A stretch of 64,000 bases of DNA, taken from the NCBI GenBank assembly GCA_963921825.1, contig OY997596.1, positions 811,001 through 875,000 of the forward strand, written 5' to 3'. The DNA is from Erodium maritimum. Taxonomy: Eukaryota > Streptophyta > Magnoliopsida > Geraniales > Geraniaceae. The notes beneath the pieces were generated by a model, which worked only from the letters and a program-made list of their open reading frames with translations, made no database searches and had not been told where the DNA came from. Numbering within the stretch: the first letter of the stretch is position 1; every line of letters begins with the position of its first letter. Below, in pieces: positions 1 through 11,405 of the stretch. A program made the position numbers and the translations under genes.

Positions 1-265
1 TATAGGACCGGTTATCTTGTTAGAATTTTTGGATCAGTACCCTTTAAAGACTGTGACCAGTATAACGACTCTATTTTGATATTAATACAACTAACACTTA
101 TTCTATTAAAAAAAACTTATGACTTACTTTGTAAATTTATTTTTTTAAAATAATAATAATTTATTTATTCAAATTGTTCCATTCTAATTTTCATATCGAA
201 GTGTGCATTTTCTAGTGTAAAAAAAGTGTCTATTTTCAACCATTTTAATTTTTCACAAGAATATT

Positions 266-480
266 AAGGGAATACAATGGGCTTATAAGCCCTTGCAGCC
301 CAAGGTTGATTATCATTTTCCATAAAGATAAACGGCCCAGCTCAATAGTCGAGCCCATATCACATAAAATAAAAGTATTTAAGGGAATACGACGGGCTTA
401 AAGCCCTTGCAGCCCAATGTAGAGGATCATTTTCGAAAGAGATAAAGGGCCCAGCCCAATAGTCGATCGGCTCAAAAGGA
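266..480. repeat. Two-copy 115-bp tandem repeat
   Basis: Two diverged copies begin at 266 and 381, each starting AAGGGAATAC and containing a GGGCTT...AAGCCC palindrome followed by GCAGCCCA. The many TGGGCT/AGCCCA words resemble site II promoter elements, but no gene was found beside them. The rest of positions 1-1100 shows nothing I can identify. Confidence 0.7.
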
Positions 481-1210
481 ACATCTCAAACTTCGTTCAA
501 TACTTGTGGACAACTGTGTTTACACTTTACATAGATCATTTAACATGTAGATGTGGTGAAAGACTTTTAGACCGTCTGTAGTGGAGGTCGGAAGAATCGT
601 CGAAAATGACAAAAAAGCGAGAATTGTTGAGATTTCAGTCTGATTTTCTCTCCTGACGAATCAACGTCCTCCGAGTCTACAAATTCATCGACGTTGATTA
701 TGTGTCCTCCGATTTACCCTTCTCACTATCTCTCTCCTCCTTCAACGAATCTTCTCTTTACACGTATGATTTTGATCAGATTCGGCCCTCCGAATCCAAC
801 ACTATACTACAAAATATGTCGAATCCGACCTAGTTTAGACCCATAAATTAGACTTCAAGAATCGACACCACCACTACGGGTGGTCTTAACAGTTCTAACT
901 TATGCACATTCTTTTTAGGATCCTTTAATTGTTATTGTATTTTTGTGACGAATTATATCATTTATAACGTAGCCAAAGATCGGCAGACTGATATCTCAAA
1001 TTTTGTAACGAATTACATCATTCACAACGGAGCCAAAGATCAATAGAAATGACTGGTATCTCAAATAATCTTGGTGGCTTTAAAGAAGGCTAAAACGAAA
1101 TATAGCCGAACAACAATCTTGTGGACAGATTGAAACAGATTGTTACCCCATACTTTCTTTTTCATTAGTTTAAATCTGTTTAAACTAACAGTACAACCAA
1201 AAAACATAGG

Positions 1211-1279
1211 GTAACAATCTGCTACATAAAACTAACAGTAACAATCTGCTACATTAAACTAACAGTAACAATCTGCTAT
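1211..1279. repeat. 27-bp minisatellite, three copies
   Basis: The word GTAACAATCTGCTA recurs at 1211, 1238 and 1265 (27-bp period). An inverted copy (CAGATTGTTACCCC) lies at 1136-1149, so the segment 1136-1230 could form a hairpin. No gene is evident from 1280 to 2160. Confidence 0.7.
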
Positions 1280-2161
1280 AAAATATATAACTTATAAAAT
1301 AAAGATAAAAGTAACAATATGCAAATAGTAAAGTATATGATTTGTTTTCCGCCCCGTTTATCAGAATCACAAACATTCTATTCTAGTACACACAAAATAT
1401 GAATTGGACATGGTTTGGCTGATTGTACTTCAATCCCTGGTCCATGATTTTGCCATGGACTCGAATTTACTGATTACTATTCAATTGACATAAATATAAC
1501 AAGGAACAAGAACAATACCAACCTATAATGACATGTTATTCAAGTGAAACTTTCGTTCATCAAAGCCTAGGAAACTCCGATTATGTTTCCATCAAACAGC
1601 CAAAAATGTATATAAAACACTTTCAATGCCTACAAATCTTTAAGAGAAAAAGGGAAAGTTATTTACATGACCTTTGTTAATAATCAAAACTAAAGGTAAG
1701 GGGTTATCGTTGACATTGTCACCTATTGTTGTCAATCAAAAAACCCGGATTTACATCTAATAGGTGATGGTTTCATCAGGAACACATTATTAGTGGGTTT
1801 TGGAACAAATCCCCGGGTAAGTATGCTACTAATAACTCCCCGCCTTTACAATGAATTCAAGAAACGAAGGTCGTTGAAGGTGTGTTAATAAAGTTATCCC
1901 TAAAAAGAGCTATAGATCTTCAAAGATGTTGACACGAAAGAAGGTTATCAGTGATTCTTACATCTTGCGAACAAAAGCTAAACGGGAGAACAAGAAGAGA
2001 TATTTTCCATCCATAGAGTAAAACCTTTTGAGCCAATTTAGATGAACAACAAAGGATGCAGAGGTACCTTCATTAACACCCCTCTTTGACCTTTGATTCT
2101 AACTAACACACCCTAAAAGGGAGTCAATATCAGTAGCACACAATCATCTTTCATATAAATC

Positions 2162-2298
2162 AAAAACACCTCGGTTTATGCATAAAAGAGGATGGTTTTA
2201 TCGGGAACACGCTATCACCTTTCTCAACTATAAGAAAAGGGGACAATGTGTTCCTAATAAAACCATCACCTTTTCTACATAAATCGAAGTGTTTTTTA
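2162..2298. mobile_element. Short palindromic MITE-like element
   Basis: The two halves are imperfect inverted repeats of about 60 bp: AAAAACACCTCGGTTTATG on the left answers CATAAATCGAAGTGTTTTTT on the right, with GGTTTTATCGGGAACAC mirrored by GTGTTCCTAATAAAACC. It has no coding capacity. A related half-copy lies near 1745-1800. Confidence 0.55.
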
Positions 2299-2658
2299 TT
2301 AATATAAAAGGTGACAATATGTTTACTGATACTGACTCGTTTTTATTGTGTTACTGAGCCCGTATCATCTCAAAGATGTGCTATTGGCAGCAAAAGGTCA
2401 AGGTGGGTATGTGAATGTAGTTTTCCCAAGAATGTATCCATGACCCAAAAAACACACACACAATTTTATAAGACGTTGTTGTTAGGAACTTTGCACATGC
2501 CACTACATATTTTAGTACTAGTACTTAGACAAGTCAAATGTATAAGACTATAAGGTATTACCAACCTTCAAAACTCAAGCAAAATCTCATCATTATATCT
2601 CATACATACGAAGAAATTTGCCACCACTCGTGTATAAGAAGACACCCCAATAATTTAT

Positions 2659-2790
2659 ACCCTCTGTTCCAAAATAAGTATAGACTTTCTCTAACTTCCT
2701 TCAATTTATTAAAGCACAAGACATATTGGGGAAATTCCACCACTAAATAACTTACAAAAAATGGATACTTATTATGGAACAGAGGGAGGG
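2659..2790. mobile_element. Stowaway-like MITE (Tc1/mariner type)
   Basis: About 130 bp with inverted ends: CCCTCTGTTCCAAAATAAG on the left, and CTTATTATGGAACAGAGGG on the right. The CTCCCTC(T/C)GTTCC end and the TA-rich insertion site are typical of plant Stowaway MITEs. Short ORFs across it on both strands are a by-product of the palindrome. Confidence 0.65.
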
Positions 2791-2874
2791 ATTGACAAAA
2801 TACACTGTACAATCATAATCTGCAATGCCATCAAACAAGTTCAATGAACCGGATATGAAAAGGCATAACTAAAG

Positions 2875-3291
2875 GGGATAATTGCAAAAATGTACCATGA
2901 GGTACTCACTTTTTGCAAGCTGTAGCCCTCTTCTTTGATAATTGCATAAACGTGTCCTGAACTTTATTTTTTTGCACTTAGTGAACTTATTTCAAAATGA
3001 CAATTTTGTCTCTAAAAAATATATGTAAAAAATCCAGTATTTTTCATCTCCTTTTCTCTTTTTTTTCTTCCTCTTTGTACGTCTAAAGAAGAAGAAAATT
3101 AAGAAACATGAAAAATCTTAATTTTTTGTTTCCTACTTATTACTTTTCAAGTGTAAACTCATCATTTTGAAACAAATTTACACAAAGTGCAACAAAAAGG
3201 CAAGGTCATGGTATGTTTATGCAATTATCAAAGATGAGGGCTACAGCTTGCAAAAAGTGGATACATCGAGATACTATTTTGCAACTATCCC
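2875..3291. mobile_element. MITE of the GGGATAATTGCAAAAA family (copy 1)
   Basis: The terminal inverted repeats are about 90 bp long: GGGATAATTGCAAAAATG opens the element and TTTTGCAACTATCCC closes it, with GCAAGCTGTAGCCCTC mirrored by GAGGGCTACAGCTTGC inside. No ORF. Related copies occur at 9268, 9984 and 48053, three of the four inside introns, so this is an abundant non-autonomous DNA transposon family. I could not fix the target duplication. Confidence 0.7.
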
Positions 3292-3784
3292 TAACTTAAG
3301 ATGCAGTCCAAATGTACAACTTTAGAAGATCATTATCTTCGGTGACCTCGACCGAAAACTGCCCATACAAGAATTTTATCATAGATCGAATTTACAAAAC
3401 TCGGAACAGCTCTATAAAACCCACATTACTTGATTATATGCACAAATGACTCACAAAGACAATCGAAATGCCTAATTTGACCTCACCAGCATCATTGATT
3501 GTAAGATTGCTCCTCAAAAAGACAATGTCCCCAAATCATATTTCACCATTAACAGTGTATAATCACACTCACATGAATCCACAAGAAAGTAAAACATATT
3601 CAATCAGAGTCACAATGATCATTATAAAAACAAGCATGTCATGTATTCAAAATATATAACATATATTTATATAGCCACAGAGTCATAGATTAGATTATCA
3701 AATACATACCCGAAAGTATCAGTTGTTTTTTAAGTGCAGATTTCATAAACCCAGAATACCGATAATTAAAATTATACCTCCTGC

Positions 3785-4378
3785 TCAAGCCGCTTCCTTC
3801 ACCGGAGCATCGGCCGGAATTTTCTGATAACCCGTCTTCTTAGCGTCACCGGCGAACTCCTCCACCTCATCGGCGTAATCCTCGAAGGAGTTCCTGTACT
3901 CGTAGCGGTTGAAGAACACGGACCAGGCCAGGTACATAGTCGCGGCGGTGAGGCCTCCGCACCCGACGCCGAACAGCAGCGCGACGACGACGCTCAGGAT
4001 GTCCCTGGTGCGCTCGCGGAGGGAGCTGAAGTCGTAGGGCGAATCGGAGGCGAATCGGGCGGGATCGGCGGGGAGCGAGTGGAAGACGCGCTCGCGTGAT
4101 CGGTGGGGCGTGGGGAAGAAGCGGCGATCGAGCGAGATCTCGGAGGAGGAGGGCTTGTTGGGGCCGGTCTCGGCGAAGATGGTGACGAAGCCGGAGGAGA
4201 AGTGGGGGTTGCGGAAGGAGAGGGAGGGGTTTGATGGGTCGGTGGAGGGATGGAGGGAGAAGGAGTAGGAGGAGATGAAGAGGGTCTTGCAGGGCCTTCC
4301 GGCGAAGGAGAGGGAGAGGAGAGAGAGGAGGAGGCAGAGACGGAGGAGGATCGGAGGAGGCAACGACGGCGACGCCAT
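3785..4378 (-). CDS. Conserved plant single-pass membrane protein with signal peptide, function unknown
   Basis: A single-exon ORF of 197 aa. I chose the ATG at 4376-4378 because a hydrophobic signal peptide follows directly (residues about 9-27, leucine-rich, ending SFAG); the longer frame to 4450 adds 24 residues that would bury it. Residues 28-125 form a probable lumenal or extracellular part rich in Ser, Pro and Arg. Residues about 127-156 form one transmembrane helix containing GVGCGG. The 40-residue tail is acidic (EDYADEVEEFAGDAKK) and ends in a GYQKIP motif. GC content and codon use are far above the flanking DNA, as expected of a real gene. I recognise the type as a plant-specific unknown but cannot name a characterised homologue. 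The other frames across this ORF are GC-rich shadows. Confidence 0.8.
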   Translation of the reverse strand: MASPSLPPPILLRLCLLLSLLSLSFAGRPCKTLFISSYSFSLHPSTDPSNPSLSFRNPHFSSGFVTIFAETGPNKPSSSEISLDRRFFPTPHRSRERVFHSLPADPARFASDSPYDFSSLRERTRDILSVVVALLFGVGCGGLTAATMYLAWSVFFNRYEYRNSFEDYADEVEEFAGDAKKTGYQKIPADAPVKEAA

Positions 4379-4552
4379 AGAGAGAGAGATTGTCTGTAAA
4401 AAGAGTCCACAAGTTTTTTTAGGGGATAAATTGGAATAAAGGACACGCATCTTTATAGTACCATTTTTTTTGACCGTTTTTAATTTTTAATTAAAAAATG
4501 AACATAAAGTAATATGATTTTTTTTAGGTAATTTAGTTGGACATTTATTTTA

Positions 4553-4974
4553 CGGCAAACTTCAAATACTTCAAACTTGTAGTGTTTAATTGATATTTAT
4601 CTTTAAAATTCTTTTTAACTGATACCTACTCAGATATTTAGTTATATAACAAATAATCCTAGCTGTCAGCTAAAATGACGAAAATGTCCTTAGTGGTTTT
4701 TTTAAACATTTTTTTAAAAATAAAACGAAAGTGATTTTTTAAATAAAATTGAAGTGATTTAATAGGTACATATATATATACCTAACAAAAATGATTTTTT
4801 AAATAATTTTTAAAAATAATTACAGAAGTATAGTTGAGGGTATTTTCGTCATTTTAGCTGACGGCTTGAGCTATTTATTGTATAACTAAACATCTGAGTA
4901 TGGATCAATTAAAAACAAATTTTAGGGTAAGTATTAGACGCTACAAATTTAGAGTATATATTTGTAGTTTATGC
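4553..4974. mobile_element. Mutator-type MITE with 9-bp target duplication
   Basis: A 422-bp element with long diverged inverted repeats (over 100 bp): left half contains CTACTCAGATATTTAGTTAT, right half ATAACTAAACATCTGAGTAT, and AGCTAAAATGACGAAAAT is mirrored near 4848. It is flanked by the 9-bp duplication TTTATTTTA at 4544-4552 and 4975-4983. The 9-bp length and long TIRs are the hallmark of Mutator-like elements. It has no ORF. Confidence 0.75.
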
Positions 4975-4998
4975 TTTATTTTATTTTATGACTTACAT

Positions 4999-6383
4999 TT
5001 TTTTTAGAAGAACAGGTTATATTGTTACTTGAAAAGGAAATAGGATGACGAACACATAATTGTACTCATCGTACAAGATAGAATCCAACTAAAGAACATA
5101 AAGCAATAACAGAAATCTAAAAGTTGTTCAATGCATAGGGCGATTGAAGGGGAAATCTGCGGTAGCATCCAGGGAAGCCATGAATACCGATACAGCATAC
5201 TTCTACCAAATGACACTGGGCGAGCAAGCCGAGTGAAAAGGGGATCCGATTGGACATAAGTCGACTCTGAGGTGCGCTCCAGTCGAATATTGGGTCCTTA
5301 GAGTGATGTTCCGGACAGCAGTCCTGTAACCAGGAACTGAAATGGCTCAGATGGACTTTACATTCTCCCGAGAAATCAGCAGACGTCGTCCCCCCTCGGA
5401 TGATAATGAGGGCCTTTAAAAACGTATAATTGCTGGTTCCCGATCTGATTGAAGAATGTCGCGCCGATATTTGGTGGAATCGATGCCACCCTACGTCCAG
5501 TGAGGCGGTAGTACCGGCAAACCCCCCACTGGACCACGAAGGACTCATTAGTCTAGGCGAGGGAGCATTCCGCCCCTCGCCGTTTGTGGTGTCCCTCGAT
5601 TTCCCAGTCCCCGAGTTCGCCCTGAAACCCGACCCGGGATCCTGCCCCTGGCCGATCCGCAACCCAGGTTGCCTGCGACTCGGCTCTGTCCAGACCCGAC
5701 CCAACCGGGTTCCGGTCCACCCATCTCGGCCCAAGATAACTCTCTCGGAACCCTAGCCTCCCGTGCTTCCATTCCCGGTAGCGCCGCCTTCGTCTCCACC
5801 CGTCCTCCGGCCTCAGACAGCGCACACACCACCAACGGCGCCAACATTGGCGGTGGCCACGGTTCACGTACCTCTTGCTCCCACGTCGTGATCGCAGGCG
5901 TCAGCTCCACCCCCAGACTGTACCCACAATCAGTGATTCAGTCTACCACACCAATCCACCGACTAAGCATGGGCAGCACCGATGTCCTATGATCGCCAAG
6001 TCCGGCCACCACTATTCTGACCACCACACTTCCCGGATCACCACAGCCCCAGCCGAGCAGTCACAACCCTCCTCGGAGCAACCACACCTCGTCGCCGAGC
6101 TGGTCCCGATCCCTCGCACGACCAGAGACACCACTCCGCCTATCCCACCACCGACCACGCCGGAACCGAAGCGCCAGACGTAGGGTAACACACGCGAATA
6201 ACTCGCACCGGCGACGGGAACTTATCCCCCCCCCCACTCCAGCAAAAAAAACCAGAAAAACGCGAAGGTACACCAGGCCTTACCTCCACCGTACAGGAAC
6301 ACACCCTTACACCAGCCGGAATTCACCGCCGCCGTCGTTCCCTGTCACGCGCCACTGATGGTCGTCTCCTCTCGCTCACCTCC
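4999..6383 (-). mobile_element. Short LINE-derived retroelement, ORF1 5' part joined to a LINE 3' end
   Basis: The 1,385-bp insert is bounded by a 17-bp direct repeat (TATTTTATGACTTACAT at 4982-4998 and 6384-6400), with an oligo(T) directly inside the left copy, that is, a poly(A)-tailed element on the minus strand. Its 5' half (6383-5550) is GC-rich and codes in fragments for Gly/Arg/Pro-rich peptide like the N-terminal part of the neighbouring ORF1. Its 3' 500 bp closely match the 3' end of the next element (both contain GTACTCATCGTACAA). The DUF4283 domain, zinc knuckle and whole of ORF2 are missing. Frames here are broken; none is taken as a gene. Confidence 0.7.
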
Positions 6384-6483
6384 TATTTTATGACTTACAT
6401 AGTAATTAGCATGCGGTACCAGAATTGTAACATTTTTCTTATGTTCGTTTCTTTAATATAAAATTAAATCTTCATGTAGTATA

Positions 6484-8378
6484 TTTTTTTAGAAGAAATG
6501 TCACTATTCTTAATGAAATTTAAAATAGATCAACGAGCACATTTATGTACTCATCGTACAACCAATAAACCAAGTAGTCATTATAATGCAATAACAGGAA
6601 AGTAAACGTTGTTCTGGACATAGGGGCGGTCGACGGGGAAATCTGTTGTAGCATCCGAAGACACCGATACAACATGCTCCAACCAAATCGGCTTCCACAT
6701 GCTTTGCTTTCTCCAGAGCTGACCGAGGATCAGGCGAAGACCTCAGTGAGGGTCCCTTCTGGCCCCCTTCTATCGGACAAGTCGGGAAGAGATGACCCGC
6801 GCTGCTGCAGCCAAAACAGATGTCCGGGAGATTTTCATTTGTCACAACTAGCAATGTATGTACCTGAGAATTCGGGAGCCGGAACCACAACTGACTTTGA
6901 AGGGGGACTCGCATGTCCACACGAACTCTGATACGCATGTAGTCCTCCTCAGCATTTCCCTTCCTTGTCTACATCCACTGCTTGGTATATTCCCAGAGCT
7001 GATCCCACCCTGAAACCCACTGCCCTGTTTCAGGCTCTTACCGGAAGGTTTGATACTCTCACCCAGACAGAGAAGTGAGTAAACTGGATATTCGTCGTAC
7101 GCATGTGTGCCCTGATATCCGCAAGGTGTACCAGAGAATCCCAGAACGCCCAAGGCTCCCCTTGGAACACATTCGCCCTCTCCTTAGCATTTCGAAAGAA
7201 AACGCTACAATACCTTATTCCAGAGGTCTAGCCTCCACCTTTATACCCCATAGGTCCTCCATTCTAGCCACTAGCGACCTCCAATAAAATTTACGCGTAG
7301 TCATTACCTTAGCCGCCAAAGCAAAAGAGAAATTTGGCCCGCTGACCATTACCTCCATGTGCGGGACGATGACCTCCTTGATGCACATCGATCCCATTTG
7401 CATGTTCAACGCCCCCATAAGTTCCACATTGTTGAGATCCGATATATCCTGCATGTCTTGGCGCCCAGTTGGGCCTCTGGGCACTCGATCCGGTCCGCGC
7501 AAAGAGTGGAACCGACCCGACCCAATCGGGCCACCCGATTCCAGCTCCACCGTCCGCTGACCCATGACCCGCTGCCACCCTCGCCCCGACCCAGCCGAAG
7601 CCCCCGGTCCCCGACCCGTGACCCGATGCTCCGCGCCCCGACCACGATCCAGCCCCACGTCCCAGTTCGACCGTCACCCGGCTCACTCCCGGCCCGCCTT
7701 TTGTGCATCAGCCATCAGCCCAGAATCACCCCGGCCCATCGAGGAGGGGACGGAACCCTAACCATAAGTTCCTTCCCCGGCCGCCTCTTCCACGCCGGTG
7801 CCTCAGTCTGCGAGTCCGACACCGACGAAATCACCATTAATTCTTCATCACCATCCACGACCGGTCCATAGTGCTTTCCCGGTCCGCCACCCACTTCCTC
7901 CGGTACCGTGTTCCACACGAAAGGCGGTCTCGTCGACGCAGGAGCTTCCCGCATCCGTCTCACCCGGGGACGAGGGCCCCGAGACGGCGTCGTCTGCACC
8001 GGGCTCCTTCGGTGGCCCGGGAAGGTGGCCTGCCCACCATCCTCGCCCACACCCCCCGACTCACTCCGGCGAGCACCCGGTCGTGTCGAGTCCCCCGTCG
8101 TCGCCGAGAACGTCATGAAGCCCTCCTCCTTACCGGTCTCCGTCACCTACGGCGACGTCGATCCCTGCGATGTATTCGATGACAACACCCCCTGCGATCG
8201 CGACGATTCGATTTCCTCCGTCGTCTTCGCTGCATCACCCGTGGCTGCCTCCATGCTCGGCTCTCGGAGCCATTCCGAAGCATCACCAGACTTACTGGAC
8301 AATTTAGCTGCCGAAGTCGCCATTGTTGTCGAGAGAGAAATCGCAAAACCCTATACCCTTGAGGAGAGAAGCGGCTGC
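6484..8378 (-). mobile_element. ORF1-only L1-type LINE (DUF4283 plus zinc knuckle, no ORF2)
   Basis: On the minus strand a 5' leader (from about 8378) precedes an ORF1 start at 8323 (MATSAAKL), interrupted by one stop near 8149 and later frameshifts. The frames give, in order: an acidic/Arg-rich N-terminus, the DUF4283 start (FALAAKVMTTRKF, 7340-7300; ARMEDLWGIKVEARPLE), the end of the domain (RIRVRVDMRVPLQSQLWFRLP, 6935-6875) and a CX2CX4HX4C knuckle (CFGCSSAGHLFPTC) near 6820-6775. The sequence then runs straight into the shared 3' end and an oligo(T) at 6484. No reverse transcriptase or endonuclease is present. I could not find a convincing target duplication. Confidence 0.65.
6543..8323 (-). 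pseudogene. LINE ORF1 remnant, DUF4283/zinc-knuckle RNA-binding protein
   Basis: This is the coding remnant of the element at 6484-8378. DUF4283 with a CX2CX4HX4C knuckle is a nucleic-acid-binding ORF1 architecture common in plant L1 retrotransposons. The largest open pieces are 7715-8146, 7215-7658 and 6543-6938; together they need at least one stop read-through and two frame changes, so it is a pseudogene. Confidence 0.6.
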
Positions 8379-8697
8379 GTATACGAACATGCTCTTTAAA
8401 GTTCAATACTTAAAAAATCTCTCTTACTTTCATTGTATATATGTTGTTGAATTGCTTTTTATAGACATAATAAATAGATATAATAAATAGATATAAGACA
8501 AGACAAACCCTTCTATCTAAAAAGTTATAATAATAATTAAGGAAATTAATTAAGAGAAGGGAAAATAATGACGTCGATATTAAGTAACCATTGGCTTTCA
8601 ACTTTCATCATTTCTCTCCTTCCTCGTCCTTTCCATTTCTACGTCTCGCTTTTGCAATCTCGTTTCTGGGTTCTCGGAGAAGAACCACAGCATAAAC

Positions 8698-11107
8698 ATG
8701 GGAATGTTTTCGAACGAGATCGACAGAGCCGAGCTCAAGCCTGGAGATCACATTTACTCTTGGAGACAAGCTTACCTCTACGCTCACCACGGTTCGTCTC
8801 TCTCTCTCCCTCTCTCGCTCGCTCAATCGCTTTCTAGGGTTTTTTTTTTCTCGATTTCGTTTCTGGTTCCGTTGATGATCATGTTGTTTTTGTTTTTGTT
8901 GCTGTATTGGATCGGATTTTTGTTTTTGATTGCTGGAGAGTTTGTGCTGGTAGTTTGATTTTGACTGCAATTCGGAAATAGCTTGGTTTCGTTTCAATTG
9001 ATGAGCTAAAATTGAGATTTCATGCTATTGATTTGGTTTGTGTAGCTAGATAGCTCTACTTTGTGTAAGTGGTGATTCAATTCTTGGGCACATGAACTTT
9101 GCTCCCACATTTAGGCTTTTTTGAGTCAAATTCATATCTGGAATGAACTAATGATGTGGCAATGGGGATGAACAAGAGTGTTTGATCTTTATTTTTGTTT
9201 GATATCAACCATCTATGGTTTTTGAGGTGTGCCCATTATTGAGGTTCAGGATAAGGCATTATTTTTTGGGATAATTGCAAAAAATGTACCCTTAACTTGT
9301 CTTTTTGTTAGAGTTTATATAAAATGATGATCTTGTCCTTATATTTTAGAACTTAAAAATAATAATTAAAAAACAAAAAAATCTGAATTTTCATATGCCG
9401 TACTTTTCATTCTCTTTGTACTGTACAAAGAATAAGAAATTGAAGGGATATGAAAATTTGCATTTCTTTAATTTTAATTTTCAAGGCAAAATCGTTATTT
9501 CAAAACAAATGTATACGAAGTGTAATTAAAAGACAAGTTCATGACACTTTTTGCAATTATCAAAGAAGAGGGCTACACAAGTTGTAAAAACTGAATAACT
9601 CAGTATTTTTTTTGCAATTATTCCTTGTTCTTTTGATATCATTGTCATTTCTGCATTGCCTACATTTGGTACCCCAGCCCCCAAGAAAACATTCTCTTAA
9701 TGCACCCAAATAATCCAGTTTCTATTACTGATGTGTTTGTCTTATCCTTTTAGTCACGATAGGCCCCAAATGCGATGGAGTTTGAGTTGAATACTACTCT
9801 CTTCGTTTCAAATTTAGTGTAATGTTTGATTTTTGGCAAAAATTAGGAGTAAGTGCAGTTAGTGCTTTGATTTATCATTGTGCTCCCAAATTGTTAAAAC
9901 ATTCATGTAATAAGAACTATCTCAAACCGTAGCACTTGTAATTCATCCATAGTTTACTATAAAAAAGCAAGTGTCTACTTATTGGGGATAATTGTAAAAA
10001 AGTATATGAGATATTCATTTTTAGCAATCTGTGGCCTTTTCGTTTAATTGCAAAAGAGCATCCTGAACTTGTCTTTTTATTGTCATTCATTTGTATAAAA
10101 ATGACGATTTTACCCTTACAATGTATATTTTTGAAATAATTAGTAAAAACAAAAAAAATCAAAATTTCATATCCTTAATTTTCTCTCTCTTTGTACCGTA
10201 AAAGGAGTAAGAGATACGGCAATTTGGATTTTTTGTTCTTGAATTATTATTTTTAAAATTTTAAATTCCAAGAGTAAAGTTGTCATTTGAATAAAAATTG
10301 TACATGAGCAAGACACTTTTGTGTAATCATCATTGAAGAGGGCTACAGCCTACAAGCTGCAAAATAATTTTTTGCAATCATCTCCTTTTCATTTCATTTC
10401 TGATTCACATCAAACATTAAAAGCGTACTTATCGGTTTTACTAACGCTTTGGCCACGTTTCAACAGGGATATACATCGGCGAAGGGAAGGTGATCCACTT
10501 CACCAGGGCTGCAGGCCAAGAAATCGGCACAGGAACAATCTTAGACCGCGTACTCTTCAGCCCATCACCATCTCATCCCATCGACAACCCGTGCCCAACC
10601 TGTGGCAACCAAGAGAGGCTCGAGGGAGTGATATGTTCTTGCATAGACTGCTTCCTCTCAGGCGACGACCTCTCCATCTTCGAATACAATGTCTCGCACG
10701 CTTCCCTCATCGCAAACGCGAGGGGAGGCACGTGCACCCTCGCCTCCTCGGACCCACCGGAACAAGTCCTCCATCGCGCTTCCTTCCTCCTGGAGAACGG
10801 TTTCGGGGTGTACAACATTTTCAAGAACAACTGCGAGGACTTTGCTATATACTGCAAGACGGGTCTGCTCGTGAATACGAGCAGTAGCCTGGGGCGGAGT
10901 GGTCAGGTGACGTCTGCAGTCGCTGGGGTAAGTGCGTTTTTTTGTCCGCTTATCGGCCTTGGAGGTCTGGCTGGCGTGGGTTTGGCGTATTGTGCAAGTC
11001 GTTGGGTTTCGGATATTGGGATGCGTCGGGATGCGGAGAAAGTTGATGTGGAGAGTCTTGTGGCTGGTTCTGGATTGGTTGGTATTGGCTTGGCAAAACA
11101 AGATTGA
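8698..11107 (+). CDS. LRAT-domain (NlpC/P60-like) protein, tandem copy A
   Basis: Two exons: 8698-8791 and 10467-11107, joined GT (8792) to AG (10466), giving 244 aa. The LRAT-fold signature is complete: GDHIYSWRQAYLYAHHGIYIGEG spans the splice site, with His30 and His42 (VIHF) as the probable catalytic histidines and Cys154 in NCEDFA as the nucleophile, matching the H-x-H-x-C layout of LRAT/HRASLS proteins. A CPTC...CSCIDC cysteine cluster (residues about 74-93) is typical of plant members. The C-terminal part (about 175-215) is hydrophobic and probably membrane-associated. In animals this fold does acyl transfer or phospholipid hydrolysis; the plant substrate is unknown. The start is the first ATG of exon 1; its 5' leader and intron resemble copy B, showing tandem duplication. 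The 1,675-bp intron holds two MITEs. Confidence 0.88.
9268..9624. mobile_element. MITE (GGGATAATTGC family) in the intron of LRAT copy A
   Basis: The left end is GGGATAATTGCAAAAAATG and the right end TTTTTGCAATTATTCC. Copy B's intron has the same flanks joined without it (GGCATTGTTCTTTTGATATC near 12695), so the insertion happened after the gene duplication. No coding capacity. Confidence 0.7.
9795..9850 (+). repeat. Stowaway end relic shared by both LRAT introns
   Basis: The phrase ACTCTCTTCGTTTCAAATTT followed by AGTGTAATGTTTGATTT resembles one end of a Stowaway/mariner MITE. The same relic, at the same relative place, is in copy B's intron at about 12978-13035, so it was present before the genes duplicated. 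Confidence 0.5.
9984..10385. mobile_element. Second MITE (GGGATAATTG family) in LRAT copy A intron
   Basis: Left end GGGGATAATTGTAAAAAAG; right end TTTTTTGCAATCATCTCC, with GAGGGCTACAGCCTACAAG inside the right arm as in the 2875 element. It ends about 80 bp before the exon 2 acceptor. Copy B carries only a 100-bp remnant of such an element (13060-13160). Confidence 0.65.
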
Positions 11108-11405
11108 TATAAGAAGATTAATGTGTTGTTGTTCTGTAATGGGCTATAAGTTGGTTCCACCCCCCTAAAGGTGGTGATCGTGATTGTATAGGCTTGTGTT
11201 AGTTTTTGCTAAATGTGGTAATGTTATTGGTTTTGTGTGGTTTTTGCTCCTTGTTTTGCATACTTTTATGTGTTAAGGGTGCCCGATTTTCACCTAGATA
11301 CACCGAATCATAAAGTTTTTTTGGACGGTACTTTAATTTTTTCAAAATTTTCACGTAACTACAAAAGAAAAGGGTAGTAGTGTGAAAGTCAGGTATTGTC
11401 TAGAC

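Noticed and set aside
3867..4446. Two further long minus-strand ORFs overlapping the 3785-4378 gene
   Set aside because: They are alternative frames of the same GC-rich coding sequence, with Pro/Arg/Ser-biased products and no domain.
5430..6183. Several overlapping plus-strand ORFs of about 100 aa
   Set aside because: Pro/Thr/Arg-rich shadows of the minus-strand retroelement at 4999-6383.
6484..8390. Target duplication for the LINE at 6484-8378
   Set aside because: Only GTATA is shared between the two flanks, too short to claim.
7359..8399. Plus-strand ORFs of 100-170 aa
   Set aside because: Shadows of the minus-strand LINE ORF1; no recognisable domain and biased composition.
10333..10887. 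A 184-aa plus-strand ORF overlapping LRAT exon 2
   Set aside because: Out-of-frame with the LRAT protein; a similar shadow occurs over copy B, as expected for paralogues.
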